Shown: positions 8,949 to 18,942, counted from the stretch's first letter. The stretch is 38,005 bases of DNA from Wenzhouxiangella sp. (GCA_007123055.1 SKSJ01000111.1:1-38005), one strand, 5' to 3'. The notes: generated by a model not told the origin, from the letters alone. Numbers and translations are program-made.

Positions 8949-11234
8949 ATGGCCGGGGGCTGGCGATACCTCTTGCTGCTTGCCGCCGGGTGCGTGCTTG
9001 CCGCCGCCTTGCCGCTGCTGCCGGGATGGTGGGGCATCTCGCTGTTAGTACTGCTGGTGGCCGGTGCCATGGCCTGGCGGCGAACGCGGCTGCTTGCTGC
9101 ATTCCTGCTCGGCATGCTGTGGTTTCTGGCCCACGCACAGTGGCAGCTCGATCAGCAATGGCCCGAAGAACGGGCCGGGGAGGTGCTTGCGGTCAGCGGC
9201 ACGGTGACCGGCCTGGTCGAGCAACGCGAGCAGGGTATCCGTTTCGAGTTCAGGCCGGATCGCGGCCAGACAGACGGGGATGTGCCCTCCAGGGTGCAGG
9301 TCAACTGGTTTCGGCCATCACTGCATGTCGAACCTGGTTCGCGCTGGCGCTTCGAATTGCGACTGAATCCGGCCGACGGTCGCGACAACCCGGCCGGCTT
9401 TGATTTCCATCGTTACCTGCTGTCACGACGTATCGGTGCCACAGCAACGGTGCGCGACGAATCTGAAATCCTGGAAGATGGTGGACGCGGCCAGGTGAGT
9501 CGCTTGCGCCAGCGCCTGGCCACGGTACTGCAGGCCGAAACCACCCGTCTCGATGCCGCCGCCCTCAAGCGCGCCCTGGGACTGGCCGATCGCTCGGCCA
9601 TGGCCCCCGAGCTCTCGGAGTTGCTCAGACACACAGGAACGGCCCACCTGCTGGCCATATCCGGTTTGCATGTGGGCATGGTCGCCGCAATCGGCGCGCT
9701 GGTCAGCGCCGTGCTGCTAGCGCCGCTGGTGCTGGTACAACGGCGTTTCGACCGCCGTCGACTGGCCCTGGCGGGCGGGCTGGTGGCGGCAACCGCATAT
9801 GCCATGCTCGCCGGCTTCACACTGCCGACCCAGCGCGCCCTGGTCATGCTGGCGGTGGTTGCACTGGCCTTCTTCCTGCGCCGTGCCACCGCGCCGGCGC
9901 ATGCACTCTTGCTCGCGCTGGTGGCAGTCTTGTTGTTCGACCCGCTGGCCCCTCTGGCGACGGGGTTCTGGCTTTCCTTTGCCGCCGTGGCCGTGTTGAT
10001 CTGGGCCTTTGCCTGGCGGCCTGCCGACGATGAATCGCGCGGGCAGTGGCTGTCGGGCCTGTTGCGCGCACAGCTCGTCATCGCCGTCGGGCTGCTGCCG
10101 CTCAATGTCGGCGTGTTTCAGCAACTCGTGCCGGCAGCGTTCTTCGCCAACCTGGTCGCCATTCCGCTGGTCGGGCTCTGGATACTGCCGGCGTTGCTGC
10201 TGGAGATGACCGGAATCGCCCTGAATTTTTCAACGACTCTGGTTTCCAGCGCCGGTGAGCAGGGCCTGGTTTTGCTGTTGGGCCTCCTGACCTGGATCGA
10301 CGGGTTCGATTTCTCTCACGCTCCCGTCGCCGGTGGGTCCTGGAAGGTTGTGCTTCCCGCGGCAGCCGGCGCACTCTGGTTGCTGGCCCCCAGGGGCTGG
10401 CCGGCGCGCTGGCTGGGGGTGCCGTTGATGATTCCGTTGCTGCTGACACGACCCGATGCACTTGGGGAAGGCGAACTGGAGTTGTGGTTGCTTGATGCCG
10501 GAGATGGCCTGGCCGCCGTCGTGCGCAGTAATGCGGAGGTTTTGTTGTACGACACCGGACCAGGTGACGGGCAGGGTGGGGACATGATCGGCCGCGAGCT
10601 CGATGGGCTGCTCGCCCGCCTGGATGTACCGTCCATTGACCGCCTTGTCGTTTCGCATGCTCACCGCGGGCATGCCGGAGGGCTGGGCTCGGTGGCGCAT
10701 CGCCTGCCGGCTGATCGCATCTACAGCAGCATCGATGGGGTCGGGCAGCGCTGCAAGACCGGCATGCAATGGACGGCTGGCGGATATCGTTTCAGGTTTC
10801 TTCATCCCAGTGCCGGTCTGCCCGATCTCGGCGCCAATTCCTCGTGTGTTCTCCACGTCGAGGGTCCGGGCGGTGCACTGCTGCTGACCGGCGGTATCGA
10901 TGCCAGCGTGGAGTCGCGCCTGGTCCAGCAGTTTGGTGGCCCCCCGGCCGACGTGCTGGTGCTCGCCGCCGGCGGTCATCGGCGTGCGTCCGACAACGAA
11001 TTCCTGCAGGCAGTATCGCCCCGTTTTGCCCTGGCTTCGGTGCGACATCATGATCGCTTCGGGCGACCGCACCCGGAAACGATATCCAGCGTGGATGCCG
11101 TTGGCGCGCGACTGGTGAGCACGGGACAATGCGGCGCGCTGCAGGTGCGAATTCGTGAAGGGCGCCCGGCGCAGGTCCGCTCAATGGCCACGTTGCAGCG
11201 ACGCTTCTGGAAACCACGCGGGGATTGCCCCTGA
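8949..11234 (+). CDS. comEC: ComEC/Rec2-family DNA internalization protein
   Basis: DUF4131-like N-terminus, competence domain with HLLAISGLHVGM, and C-terminal metallo-beta-lactamase-like domain (LWLLDAGDGLAAVVR...LLYDTGPGDG...VVSHAHRGHAGG). Confidence 0.92.
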   Translation: MAGGWRYLLLLAAGCVLAAALPLLPGWWGISLLVLLVAGAMAWRRTRLLAAFLLGMLWFLAHAQWQLDQQWPEERAGEVLAVSGTVTGLVEQREQGIRFEFRPDRGQTDGDVPSRVQVNWFRPSLHVEPGSRWRFELRLNPADGRDNPAGFDFHRYLLSRRIGATATVRDESEILEDGGRGQVSRLRQRLATVLQAETTRLDAAALKRALGLADRSAMAPELSELLRHTGTAHLLAISGLHVGMVAAIGALVSAVLLAPLVLVQRRFDRRRLALAGGLVAATAYAMLAGFTLPTQRALVMLAVVALAFFLRRATAPAHALLLALVAVLLFDPLAPLATGFWLSFAAVAVLIWAFAWRPADDESRGQWLSGLLRAQLVIAVGLLPLNVGVFQQLVPAAFFANLVAIPLVGLWILPALLLEMTGIALNFSTTLVSSAGEQGLVLLLGLLTWIDGFDFSHAPVAGGSWKVVLPAAAGALWLLAPRGWPARWLGVPLMIPLLLTRPDALGEGELELWLLDAGDGLAAVVRSNAEVLLYDTGPGDGQGGDMIGRELDGLLARLDVPSIDRLVVSHAHRGHAGGLGSVAHRLPADRIYSSIDGVGQRCKTGMQWTAGGYRFRFLHPSAGLPDLGANSSCVLHVEGPGGALLLTGGIDASVESRLVQQFGGPPADVLVLAAGGHRRASDNEFLQAVSPRFALASVRHHDRFGRPHPETISSVDAVGARLVSTGQCGALQVRIREGRPAQVRSMATLQRRFWKPRGDCP

Positions 11235-11339
11235 AGTCGGCTCCGTCCTGCTTTGACGGCGACGCCGGTCCGGCGAGACCGGGTCAAACCCGTTATCATG
11301 CGCGCTGGAGTCCAACTCGGTACGGAACAGTCCCGGATC

Positions 11340-11960
11340 ATGTTTGAAATCGTAGTTGCCGGCGGATGGCTGATGGTGCCCATCCTGCTGTGCTCGATCA
11401 TCGCACTCGCCATCATCATCGAGCGTTTCGTCGCGCTTCGCGGCAACCGAGTGCTGCCCGGTGGTGTGCTCGGTCAGGTTCGTCACTGGGCCAACCAGCG
11501 CGAACTCGACAGCCAGCACATCGAACAGTTGAGGCGAAGCTCCCCGCTTGGACAGGTACTGGCCGCCGCCCTGGTCAACCGTCACCGTGGACGCGAGGTC
11601 ATCAAGGACGCGGTCGAGGATACCGGGCGACATGTCGTGCATGACCTCGAACGTTTTCTCAACACACTGGGCACCATTGCCGGCATCACGCCGTTGCTGG
11701 GACTGCTGGGCACGGTCATCGGCATGATCAAGGTCTTCAGTGCCATCATGATGCATGGCGTGGGGGATCCGACCCAACTGGCCGGCGGTATTTCCGAGGC
11801 GCTGATCACGACGGCGGCAGGCTTGTCGGTGGCGATTCCCACATTTTTCTTCTACCGCTATTTCCGCGGCCTGGTCAGGAGCTACGTGGTGCAGATGGAG
11901 CAACAGGCCATCGATCTGCTCCATGCCATCGAGCATCGCAACCGTCCGCGCGGACAGTGA
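11340..11960 (+). CDS. exbB: MotA/TolQ/ExbB proton channel family protein
   Basis: MFEIVVAGGWLMVPILLCSIIALAIIIERFVALRG...LNTLGTIAGITPLLGLLGTVIGMIKVF...GGISEALITTAAGLSVAIPT. Confidence 0.92.
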   Translation: MFEIVVAGGWLMVPILLCSIIALAIIIERFVALRGNRVLPGGVLGQVRHWANQRELDSQHIEQLRRSSPLGQVLAAALVNRHRGREVIKDAVEDTGRHVVHDLERFLNTLGTIAGITPLLGLLGTVIGMIKVFSAIMMHGVGDPTQLAGGISEALITTAAGLSVAIPTFFFYRYFRGLVRSYVVQMEQQAIDLLHAIEHRNRPRGQ

Positions 11961-11982
11961 GCAAGGCGCTGGATGAAATGAC

Positions 11983-12408
11983 ATGAAACTGCTGGACGAA
12001 GAACGCGAAGAGCCGGAAATCAATCTCACTTCGTTGATCGATGTGGTGTTCCTGCTGCTGATCTTTTTCATGGTCTCGACCACGTTCGAGCAGCACGCAC
12101 TGCTGCAGCTCGACCTGCCCGAGGCGGCGACGGCCGAGACCGATGCCGTACCTGATGTAGTCGAACTCATCATTACCGAAGATGGCCAGGTCTACATCGG
12201 TGATGAACAGCTGGTCGATGATCGACGTGCCACCATGCAGGCGGCCATTGCCGGCAAGTTCGAGGAGCGGCCGGATGCCGTGCTTGTGGTTCGGGCCGAT
12301 GCCGAGGCGCCGCACCGGCTGGTGGTGCGGGCGCTGGATGCGGCAGCCGCCGAGGGGATCCGTCGGGTCAGTATCGCGACCGTGGAAGAGGGCGGCCGAA
12401 GCCCATGA
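11983..12408 (+). CDS. exbD: ExbD/TolR family biopolymer transport protein
   Basis: EPEINLTSLIDVVFLLLIFFMVSTTF: ExbD transmembrane signature with conserved Asp; follows exbB. Confidence 0.92.
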   Translation: MKLLDEEREEPEINLTSLIDVVFLLLIFFMVSTTFEQHALLQLDLPEAATAETDAVPDVVELIITEDGQVYIGDEQLVDDRRATMQAAIAGKFEERPDAVLVVRADAEAPHRLVVRALDAAAAEGIRRVSIATVEEGGRSP

Positions 12409-14168
12409 GCAATGGCGAGCGCATGACCGGCCGCCAGGTTTATGGTCGCCTGCTTTCCCATGTCCTGCGGCAGCGCACCATCTTCGCCCTGGCGCTGCTG
12501 GCCGTGGCGCTGGACGCGGCCGGACAGGGGTTGTTCTTCTACCTGCTGCGGCCCTTGATCGACGAAACCATCGCCGCGCCGGATCCCACCTTCGACTTCA
12601 CCCTGCCGGCCCTGGTGTTTGGTGCGGTATTGCTGCGCATCGTCGGCAATTTCGGCGGCGAATTCGGCATGCAGTGGGTTGGCCGGCGCCTGATCGCCGA
12701 TCTGCGCGCGGATCTGTTCCATCGTTACCTCGAGCTGCCGGCGGCCTATTTCGACCGCGAGTCATCCGGACAGATGATCTCGCGGGTGACCTACAACACC
12801 GAGCAGGTCGCCGAGGCGGCCACCAAGGCCCTGATCGGCGTGGCCCGCGACGTGCTGACCATCGTCGCGCTGGTCAGCGTAATGCTGATCCAATCCTGGC
12901 GACTGACACTGACCATGCTGCTGCTGGTGCCCGTGATCGCCCTGATCGTGACGGTGATCAGCCGCCGTTTTCGAAGGATTTCCACCAGCATTCAGGACTC
13001 CATGGGGGATGTCACCCACGTGACCGAGGAGGCGGTCAACGGCCACCAGGTGATCAAGATCTTCGGCGGCCAGCCCCAGGAGCGCGAAAACTTCCATGCC
13101 ATCAACGACCACAACCGTCGACTGCACCTGCGCCTGGTCGCCACCCAGCTGGTCTCCTCGTCGCTGGTGCAATTGGCCGCTGGCCTGGCCGTCATCCTTC
13201 TGCTGATCATCGCCGCCAGTCAATTGATGGATACCGAAGTGACCGCCGGTATCTTCATGTCGGTACTGGCCGCCATGGCGGCGTGTATCCCCCCGCTCAA
13301 GCGCCTGACCAAGATGCACGTGATGATCGAGAAGGGGGTGGCGGCCGCCAACAGCATTTTCCGGCTGATCGACACCCCGGCCGAGGCCGATGACGGCACG
13401 GCCGAGCCCGAGCGCGTCAGTGGTCGCATCGAGTTTTGCTCGGTCAGTTTCACCTATCCCGGCGCAGAGCGGCCGGCGCTCGAGGACATCGATCTGGAAA
13501 TCGGCGCCGGGCAGGTCACGGCACTGGTCGGTCGTTCCGGCTCGGGAAAGAGCACGCTGGTCAAGCTGCTGCCACGCTTTTACCTGCCGAACAGCGGACG
13601 TATCCTGGTCGACGGTATCGACATCGTCGATTTCAGGCTGGCCGCCTTGCGGCGCCAGGTTGCCATGGTCAGCCAGGACGTGGTGCTGTTCAACGATACC
13701 GTGGCCCGCAACATTGCATATGGCGCATCGGCCTGTGCTTCCCGCGAAGCCGTTGAAAGCGCTGCCAGGGCCGCTCATGCCATGGAGTTCATCGAACGCC
13801 TGCCGCAGGGACTGGATACGCCCATTGGCGAGGACGGTGGTCTGCTGTCGGGTGGGCAGCGCCAACGCATCGCGATCGCGCGTGCGCTGCTGAAGGATGC
13901 ACCCATCCTGATTCTCGATGAGGCAACCTCGGCACTGGACGCGGAATCCGAACAGACCGTGCAGGCTGCGCTGGACAACCTGATGCGCGATCGCACGACG
14001 CTTGTCATTGCCCACCGGCTAGCGACCGTGCAGAAGGCGGATCGCGTCGTGGTGCTGGATCAGGGCAGGGTGATCGAGTCCGGCACTCACCGGGAGCTCG
14101 TAGAGCGTGATAACGGCCTCTACCAGTACCTGCATCGCCTTCAGCTGGCCGACAGCCAGTCGGATTGA
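12405..14168 (+). CDS. msbA: Lipid A export permease/ATP-binding protein MsbA
   Basis: ABC exporter TM domain plus ATPase (GRSGSGKSTLVKLLPRFY, LSGGQRQRIAIARALLKDAPILILDEATSALD); immediately upstream of lpxK. Confidence 0.93.
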   Translation: MSNGERMTGRQVYGRLLSHVLRQRTIFALALLAVALDAAGQGLFFYLLRPLIDETIAAPDPTFDFTLPALVFGAVLLRIVGNFGGEFGMQWVGRRLIADLRADLFHRYLELPAAYFDRESSGQMISRVTYNTEQVAEAATKALIGVARDVLTIVALVSVMLIQSWRLTLTMLLLVPVIALIVTVISRRFRRISTSIQDSMGDVTHVTEEAVNGHQVIKIFGGQPQERENFHAINDHNRRLHLRLVATQLVSSSLVQLAAGLAVILLLIIAASQLMDTEVTAGIFMSVLAAMAACIPPLKRLTKMHVMIEKGVAAANSIFRLIDTPAEADDGTAEPERVSGRIEFCSVSFTYPGAERPALEDIDLEIGAGQVTALVGRSGSGKSTLVKLLPRFYLPNSGRILVDGIDIVDFRLAALRRQVAMVSQDVVLFNDTVARNIAYGASACASREAVESAARAAHAMEFIERLPQGLDTPIGEDGGLLSGGQRQRIAIARALLKDAPILILDEATSALDAESEQTVQAALDNLMRDRTTLVIAHRLATVQKADRVVVLDQGRVIESGTHRELVERDNGLYQYLHRLQLADSQSD

Positions 14169-15163
14169 TGGGGCGGCTTCGCGATCGCGTCGAGCGCTAT
14201 TTCAACGGGCTGTGGTACGAGAGTACCCGGCCCGGACTGCCCTGGCGCGCCCTGTCCGGGCTCTACGCACTGGCAGCGCCCGGCCGTGTTCCCGATCAGC
14301 GTAGTGCGCTTCCGGGGCCAGTGATCGTCGTCGGCAATATCACCGTTGGTGGTGGCGGCAAGACACCCGTGGTGGCCGCACTGGCCGCGACGCTGGTCGA
14401 GGAGGGCCGGCGCGTGGCCGTGATCAGTCGAGGTTACGGCGGACAGTCGCCCGTGCGCCCCCTGCGTGTGCAGGTCGGCGACGATCCGCAGGTCTGCGGT
14501 GACGAGCCCTTGTTGCTGGCACGCTCCACCGCTTGCCCGGTGTGGGTCTGTCGCAAACGCGCGAGCGCCATGCAGGCGGCCTTCGACGACGGGGCCGAAG
14601 TCGTCCTGTCCGACGACGGGTTGCAGCACGCCGCCCTGCCCAGGAGTTTCGAGATCTGCGTCATCGACGAGGCCCGCGGATTCGGCAACCGACGGTTGTT
14701 GCCAGCCGGGCCGTTGCGACAGCCGCTGGAGCGGCTTGATCAGGTCGACCTCGTGTTGCGAAAGCGAACTACCCATACATCGGAGCGAACCGACCTGCCG
14801 GGATTACCTTTTACCATCGAACCCGCGCGCGCCTACCGACTGGGCGATCGCCAGCCGATCGATCTGCAGCGTATGCAGACATTGGATGCCGTGTGCGGGA
14901 TCGCCAACCCGGACAGTTTTTTCGACACGCTCGAGGGGCTTGGCTTGCACTTTCGGCGACACGCATTCCCCGATCACCATGCCTTTCGCGCGACGGACCT
15001 GACGGGGCTGAAGGGGCCGATGATCGTCACCGAAAAGGATGCGGTCAAGCTCGAAGGGCTGGAGGGGTTGCCGGAAACACTGGTGCTTCCGATTCGTGCC
15101 CGCCTGCCCGAGTCTGCGTTGCAGACAATCAAGTCCCATGTGGGAGAATTTCTGTACTCATGA
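14168..15163 (+). CDS. lpxK: Tetraacyldisaccharide 4'-kinase
   Basis: GPVIVVGNITVGGGGKTPVVAALA, VISRGYGG, LSDDGLQHAALPR; start overlaps the msbA stop (TGATG). Confidence 0.95.
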   Translation: MGRLRDRVERYFNGLWYESTRPGLPWRALSGLYALAAPGRVPDQRSALPGPVIVVGNITVGGGGKTPVVAALAATLVEEGRRVAVISRGYGGQSPVRPLRVQVGDDPQVCGDEPLLLARSTACPVWVCRKRASAMQAAFDDGAEVVLSDDGLQHAALPRSFEICVIDEARGFGNRRLLPAGPLRQPLERLDQVDLVLRKRTTHTSERTDLPGLPFTIEPARAYRLGDRQPIDLQRMQTLDAVCGIANPDSFFDTLEGLGLHFRRHAFPDHHAFRATDLTGLKGPMIVTEKDAVKLEGLEGLPETLVLPIRARLPESALQTIKSHVGEFLYS

Positions 15164-15903
15164 ACCAGTTTCACGTCATCATTCCGGCGCGCATGGCCTC
15201 GACCCGGCTTGAGCGCAAGCCGCTGGTCGATCTCGGCGGCAAGCCGCTGGTGGTCCGTGTGCTTGAGCAGGCCCGCGCCTGTGGCGCACTGAGTGTGCAT
15301 GTCGCCACCGACCACGAGGACATTGCCGCAGCGGTCGAGGAGGCCGGCGGTGACGTCCTGATCACCGGCGAGCATCACCGCTGCGGTACCGACCGGCTTT
15401 CGGAAGCGGCGCAGTTGCTCGGCCTGGCCGAAGACGCCATCGTGGTCAACCTGCAGGGCGATGAGCCCGATATGCCACCGGCTTGCGTGCAGCAGGTGTC
15501 ACAACTATTGCAGGACAATTCGTCGGCGGACATGTCCACACTGTGGTGGCCGATCGAGGCGGAGTCCGACTGGCGTGATCCAAACGTGGTCAAACTGGTG
15601 ACGGATGCCGGTGGGAACGCGCTGTACTTCTCGCGTGCACCGATTCCGCACAGGCGCGATGGCAATTGGCCCCGGGGCCATGCGCGCCGTCACGTCGGAC
15701 TCTATGCCTACCGTGCCGGGGCTCTCTCAGCCTGGCCCGATCTGCCGAGCAGTGCGCTGGAGGCCGCGGAATCGCTGGAGCAGTTGCGTGCACTGGAAGC
15801 CGGCTGGCGCATTGTTTGCGAGCAGGCCGCGGCGCTCGTGCCGCCGGGTATCGACACGCCGGCCGACGTGCATCGATTCCTGGAATCCATTGAATCATCC
15901 TGA
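15160..15903 (+). CDS. kdsB: 3-deoxy-manno-octulosonate cytidylyltransferase
   Basis: FHVIIPARMASTRLERKPLVDLGGKPLVVRV, ATDHEDI, VNLQGDEPDMP; 4-nt overlap with lpxK. Confidence 0.95.
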   Translation: MNQFHVIIPARMASTRLERKPLVDLGGKPLVVRVLEQARACGALSVHVATDHEDIAAAVEEAGGDVLITGEHHRCGTDRLSEAAQLLGLAEDAIVVNLQGDEPDMPPACVQQVSQLLQDNSSADMSTLWWPIEAESDWRDPNVVKLVTDAGGNALYFSRAPIPHRRDGNWPRGHARRHVGLYAYRAGALSAWPDLPSSALEAAESLEQLRALEAGWRIVCEQAAALVPPGIDTPADVHRFLESIESS

Positions 15904-15972
15904 GTCCGCTCTTGCGCTAGACTGAAAGACACAGGATCCTCAACCAGATGGTCAACTTCTCTTCGTAAGATA

Positions 15973-16443
15973 ATGGAAAGTATACTTTTTGTTTGTCTGG
16001 GGAACATCTGTCGCAGCCCGACGGCCAAGGCCGTATTCGACTACAAGTTCAAGCGGGCTGGACTGTCGCCCAGAACCGATTCGGCCGGTACGACGGGATA
16101 TCATCAGGGCAGTCCTCCGGACCCGCGGGCGATTCATGTTGCCAGGAGCCGGGGAGTGGACATCAGTGGCGAGCGCGCGAGGATCGTCACCGCTGAAGAC
16201 TTCACCCGGTTCGAGCGCATCTACGCAATGGACCGCTCCAATCTCGCGGATCTCCGAGAAAGAATGCCGGTGGGGGCAAGCGCCCGGATCGATCTGCTCA
16301 TGAGCCTGGCGCCCGATTACGGCATCGACGAGGTGCCGGATCCATATTACGGCGGGGAAGAGGGCTTTCGACGGGTCCTCGACATGCTGGAAACAGCTGC
16401 CGATCGCCTGATCGAAGAGCTGGGAGCGCGTCCACGTCCATGA
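15973..16443 (+). CDS. Low-molecular-weight protein-tyrosine phosphatase
   Basis: P-loop VCLGNICRSPTAKAVF plus C-terminal VPDPYYGGEEGF (DPYY motif). Confidence 0.94.
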   Translation: MESILFVCLGNICRSPTAKAVFDYKFKRAGLSPRTDSAGTTGYHQGSPPDPRAIHVARSRGVDISGERARIVTAEDFTRFERIYAMDRSNLADLRERMPVGASARIDLLMSLAPDYGIDEVPDPYYGGEEGFRRVLDMLETAADRLIEELGARPRP

Positions 16444-18263
16444 GCCGTTTCGACGGACGCGCATTTGCCCGCAGCCTGTCGACCGGGCCCGGCGTGTACC
16501 TGATGCGCGATGCCGATGGCAAGGTGCTCTATGTCGGCAAGGCGCGCAACCTGCAGCGTCGCGTGGCCAGTTACTTCACGCGCCAGCAACGCAGCCCGCG
16601 TATCGAGCTGATGCTTCGCAAGGTGGCTTCGATGGAGGTCAGCCTGACCCGAACCGAAGCCGAGGCGTTGTTGCTGGAGAACGAGTGGATCAAGGCCTAC
16701 CGGCCTCGCTTCAACGTCAGCCTGCGCGATGACAAGAGCTATCCCTGGATTCGTCTCGAGAGTGGGCATGACTACCCTCGGATCGGCTTCTACCGGGGTT
16801 CACGAAAGCCTCCGCACCGTTATTTCGGTCCATACTCCAGCGCAGGATCGGTGCGCGAGGCGCTCAACCAGATCTACCGCCTGTTCGGATTGCGCCAGTG
16901 CCGCGACACGGTATTCGCCAACCGCACGCGTCCCTGCCTTCAGTACCAGATCAACCGGTGTAGTGCGCCCTGTGTCGACTACATCAGCAAGGAAGCCTAC
17001 CGGCGCGATGTTCAGGCAGCCATGCGCTTCCTGCAGGGACGCAACGAGGAGGTCATCGAGTATCTCGCCGAGCGCATGCAGGAAGCCAGCGAGCAGCTCG
17101 ATTTCGAGCGCGCCGCGCAGTTCCGCGATCGCATCCGCAGCATGCAGAAAGTGCGCGCGAGCCAGTACGTGACTGGCAGCGCCAGTGACCTGGATGTGAT
17201 TGGCATGAGCCATCTGCCGGGGCGGGCCGCGCTGCACGTGGTGGAGTTCCGTCATGGCCGCAACGTCGGCGGCCGGACCTACTTTCCCGGTAACCTGCAC
17301 GATGACCTGGACGAGTCCGACATCATGTCCGGATTTCTCGGCCAGTACTATGCCGAGCGCCGCCCGCCGCCGGAAATCCTCTTGTCCCAATCGCCGGGTC
17401 AGCCGCGTTTGTGGGAAGAAGCGCTGGGGAGTCGCCGGGACGCCGCGGTGAAGCTGCGCTGGCGCCTGCGCGGCGAACGTGCCGAGTGGGTGCGGCTGGC
17501 GGTGGCCAACGCAGACGATGCCTTGCGCCGGCGGCTGGCCGAGCGCGACCAGATCGGCACCGGGCTGGCCGCGCTGGCTGATCTGCTGGAGTTGCCGACT
17601 CCTCCGGAACGCATCGAGTGTTTCGATATTTCGCATATTTCCGGTACCGAGACGGTCGGGTCCTGCGTGGTGTTCGGTCCGACCGGACCGAACAAGAAAG
17701 CATACCGCCGCTACAACATCCGCGAGATCACTCCCGGCGACGACTATGCAGCCATGGGACAGGTGTTGAAGCGTCGCTACAGCCGGGCGCTGGAGGAAGA
17801 GAATGCATTGCCCGACCTGGTCATCATCGATGGCGGCAAGGGTCAGTTGAGTCGTGCGCGCGAGGAGATGGAAGCGCTGGGGCTGGATGCCGTGCCGTTG
17901 CTGGGAGTGGCCAAGGGCCCGGCCCGAAGGGCGGGATTCGAGACCCTGATCTTCGGCGAACGCGAAGCCGTTCCCGGTCCGCACGATCCAGTGTCTCACC
18001 TGATCCAGCAGATTCGCGACGAGGCTCACCGTTTCGCCATTGACGGACATCGCACGCGTCGCCAGAAACGCGCCCAGGCCTCACCGCTCGAACAGGTGCC
18101 CGGCATCGGGCCGAAACGCCGGCAGCAGTTGCTCAAACACTTCGGCGGATTGCAGGGGCTGATGAATGCCGGCACCGACGAGATCGAGCGTGTCCCCGGC
18201 ATTTCCCGTAAGCTTGCCGAACAGATCGCCGGGCACCTGCAGAAGCCATCCGGCAAGGCGTGA
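16440..18263 (+). CDS. uvrC: Excinuclease ABC subunit C
   Basis: GIY-YIG domain (GPGVYLMRDADGKVLYVGKARNLQRRVASYF), CLQYQINRCSAPCV, ECFDISHISGTETVGSCVVF, C-terminal HhH region. Confidence 0.97.
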   Translation: MSRFDGRAFARSLSTGPGVYLMRDADGKVLYVGKARNLQRRVASYFTRQQRSPRIELMLRKVASMEVSLTRTEAEALLLENEWIKAYRPRFNVSLRDDKSYPWIRLESGHDYPRIGFYRGSRKPPHRYFGPYSSAGSVREALNQIYRLFGLRQCRDTVFANRTRPCLQYQINRCSAPCVDYISKEAYRRDVQAAMRFLQGRNEEVIEYLAERMQEASEQLDFERAAQFRDRIRSMQKVRASQYVTGSASDLDVIGMSHLPGRAALHVVEFRHGRNVGGRTYFPGNLHDDLDESDIMSGFLGQYYAERRPPPEILLSQSPGQPRLWEEALGSRRDAAVKLRWRLRGERAEWVRLAVANADDALRRRLAERDQIGTGLAALADLLELPTPPERIECFDISHISGTETVGSCVVFGPTGPNKKAYRRYNIREITPGDDYAAMGQVLKRRYSRALEEENALPDLVIIDGGKGQLSRAREEMEALGLDAVPLLGVAKGPARRAGFETLIFGEREAVPGPHDPVSHLIQQIRDEAHRFAIDGHRTRRQKRAQASPLEQVPGIGPKRRQQLLKHFGGLQGLMNAGTDEIERVPGISRKLAEQIAGHLQKPSGKA

Positions 18264-18302
18264 AGCGCCTGTCCGAACGGGCTGTCGCAGTCCAGGCTAT
18301 CG

Positions 18303-18328
18303 ACGAACAAACGAATCAACGAACAAAC
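18303..18328 (+). repeat. Short direct repeat ACGAACAAAC x2 (16-nt period) upstream of pgsA
   Basis: ACGAACAAAC (18303-18312) GAATCA ACGAACAAAC (18319-18328). Confidence 0.6.
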
Positions 18329-18378
18329 CACCCCCCGACTGCGGGATAATAGGCACGCCTTCTGCCGGAGAACCGTCC

Positions 18379-18942
18379 TTGCACCTGACCATTCCGACAC
18401 TGCTGACCCTGCTTCGCATCGTGCTCATACCGGTGCTGGTGGTGGCGTTCTACCTGCCGGTGGAATGGGCCAACGTGCTGACCGTGACGATCTTCGTGCT
18501 GGCTGCCATCACCGACGGCCTGGACGGATGGGTCGCACGCCGTTACGGCATGACCAGCAGCTTCGGCGCGTTCCTCGATCCAGTCGCCGACAAGCTGATG
18601 GTGGCCGTTGCCCTGATCCTGATCGTTCAGCGGCATCCCGAAGTGGTGATGGCTCTGTCGGCAGCAGTGATTCTCGGACGCGAGATCACGATCTCGGCGC
18701 TCAGGGAGTGGATGGCGGCGCTGGGTGAAGCGGCCCTTGTCAAGGTGGCCTGGACCGGCAAGCTCAAGACGATTTTGCAGATGGTAGCGATCGGATTCCT
18801 GCTTTACGGCGAGCCATTGTGGGTATTGCCGGTGCTCGAGATTGGGCGCTGGCTGCTGGTCGCCGCCGCCATTCTGACCATACTTTCCATGCTGGCCTAC
18901 CTGCGCGCTGCCTGGCCGGCCGTCCGCAACCAGTCGGAATGA
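18379..18942 (+). CDS. pgsA: CDP-diacylglycerol--glycerol-3-phosphate 3-phosphatidyltransferase (probable TTG start)
   Basis: LHLTIPTLLTLLRIVLIPVLVVAFYL and CDP-alcohol phosphotransferase motif DGLDGWVARRYGMTSSFGAFLDPVADKL. Confidence 0.94.
   Translation: MHLTIPTLLTLLRIVLIPVLVVAFYLPVEWANVLTVTIFVLAAITDGLDGWVARRYGMTSSFGAFLDPVADKLMVAVALILIVQRHPEVVMALSAAVILGREITISALREWMAALGEAALVKVAWTGKLKTILQMVAIGFLLYGEPLWVLPVLEIGRWLLVAAAILTILSMLAYLRAAWPAVRNQSE

Noticed and set aside
11235-11339. Promoter for exbB (TTGACG ... TATCAT)
   Set aside because: The two boxes are too far apart for a sigma70 promoter and there is no convincing alternative -35.
12762-14015. 417-aa minus-strand ORF within msbA
   Set aside because: Antisense shadow ORF, His/Gln/Asp-rich composition typical of the complementary frame.
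16800-18050. 416-aa minus-strand ORF within uvrC
   Set aside because: Antisense shadow ORF over a definite uvrC.
18264-18378. tRNA cluster expected near pgsA in some gammaproteobacteria
   Set aside because: No tRNA-like sequence (for example GGTTCGAATCC T-arm) was recognised in the flanking gaps of pgsA.
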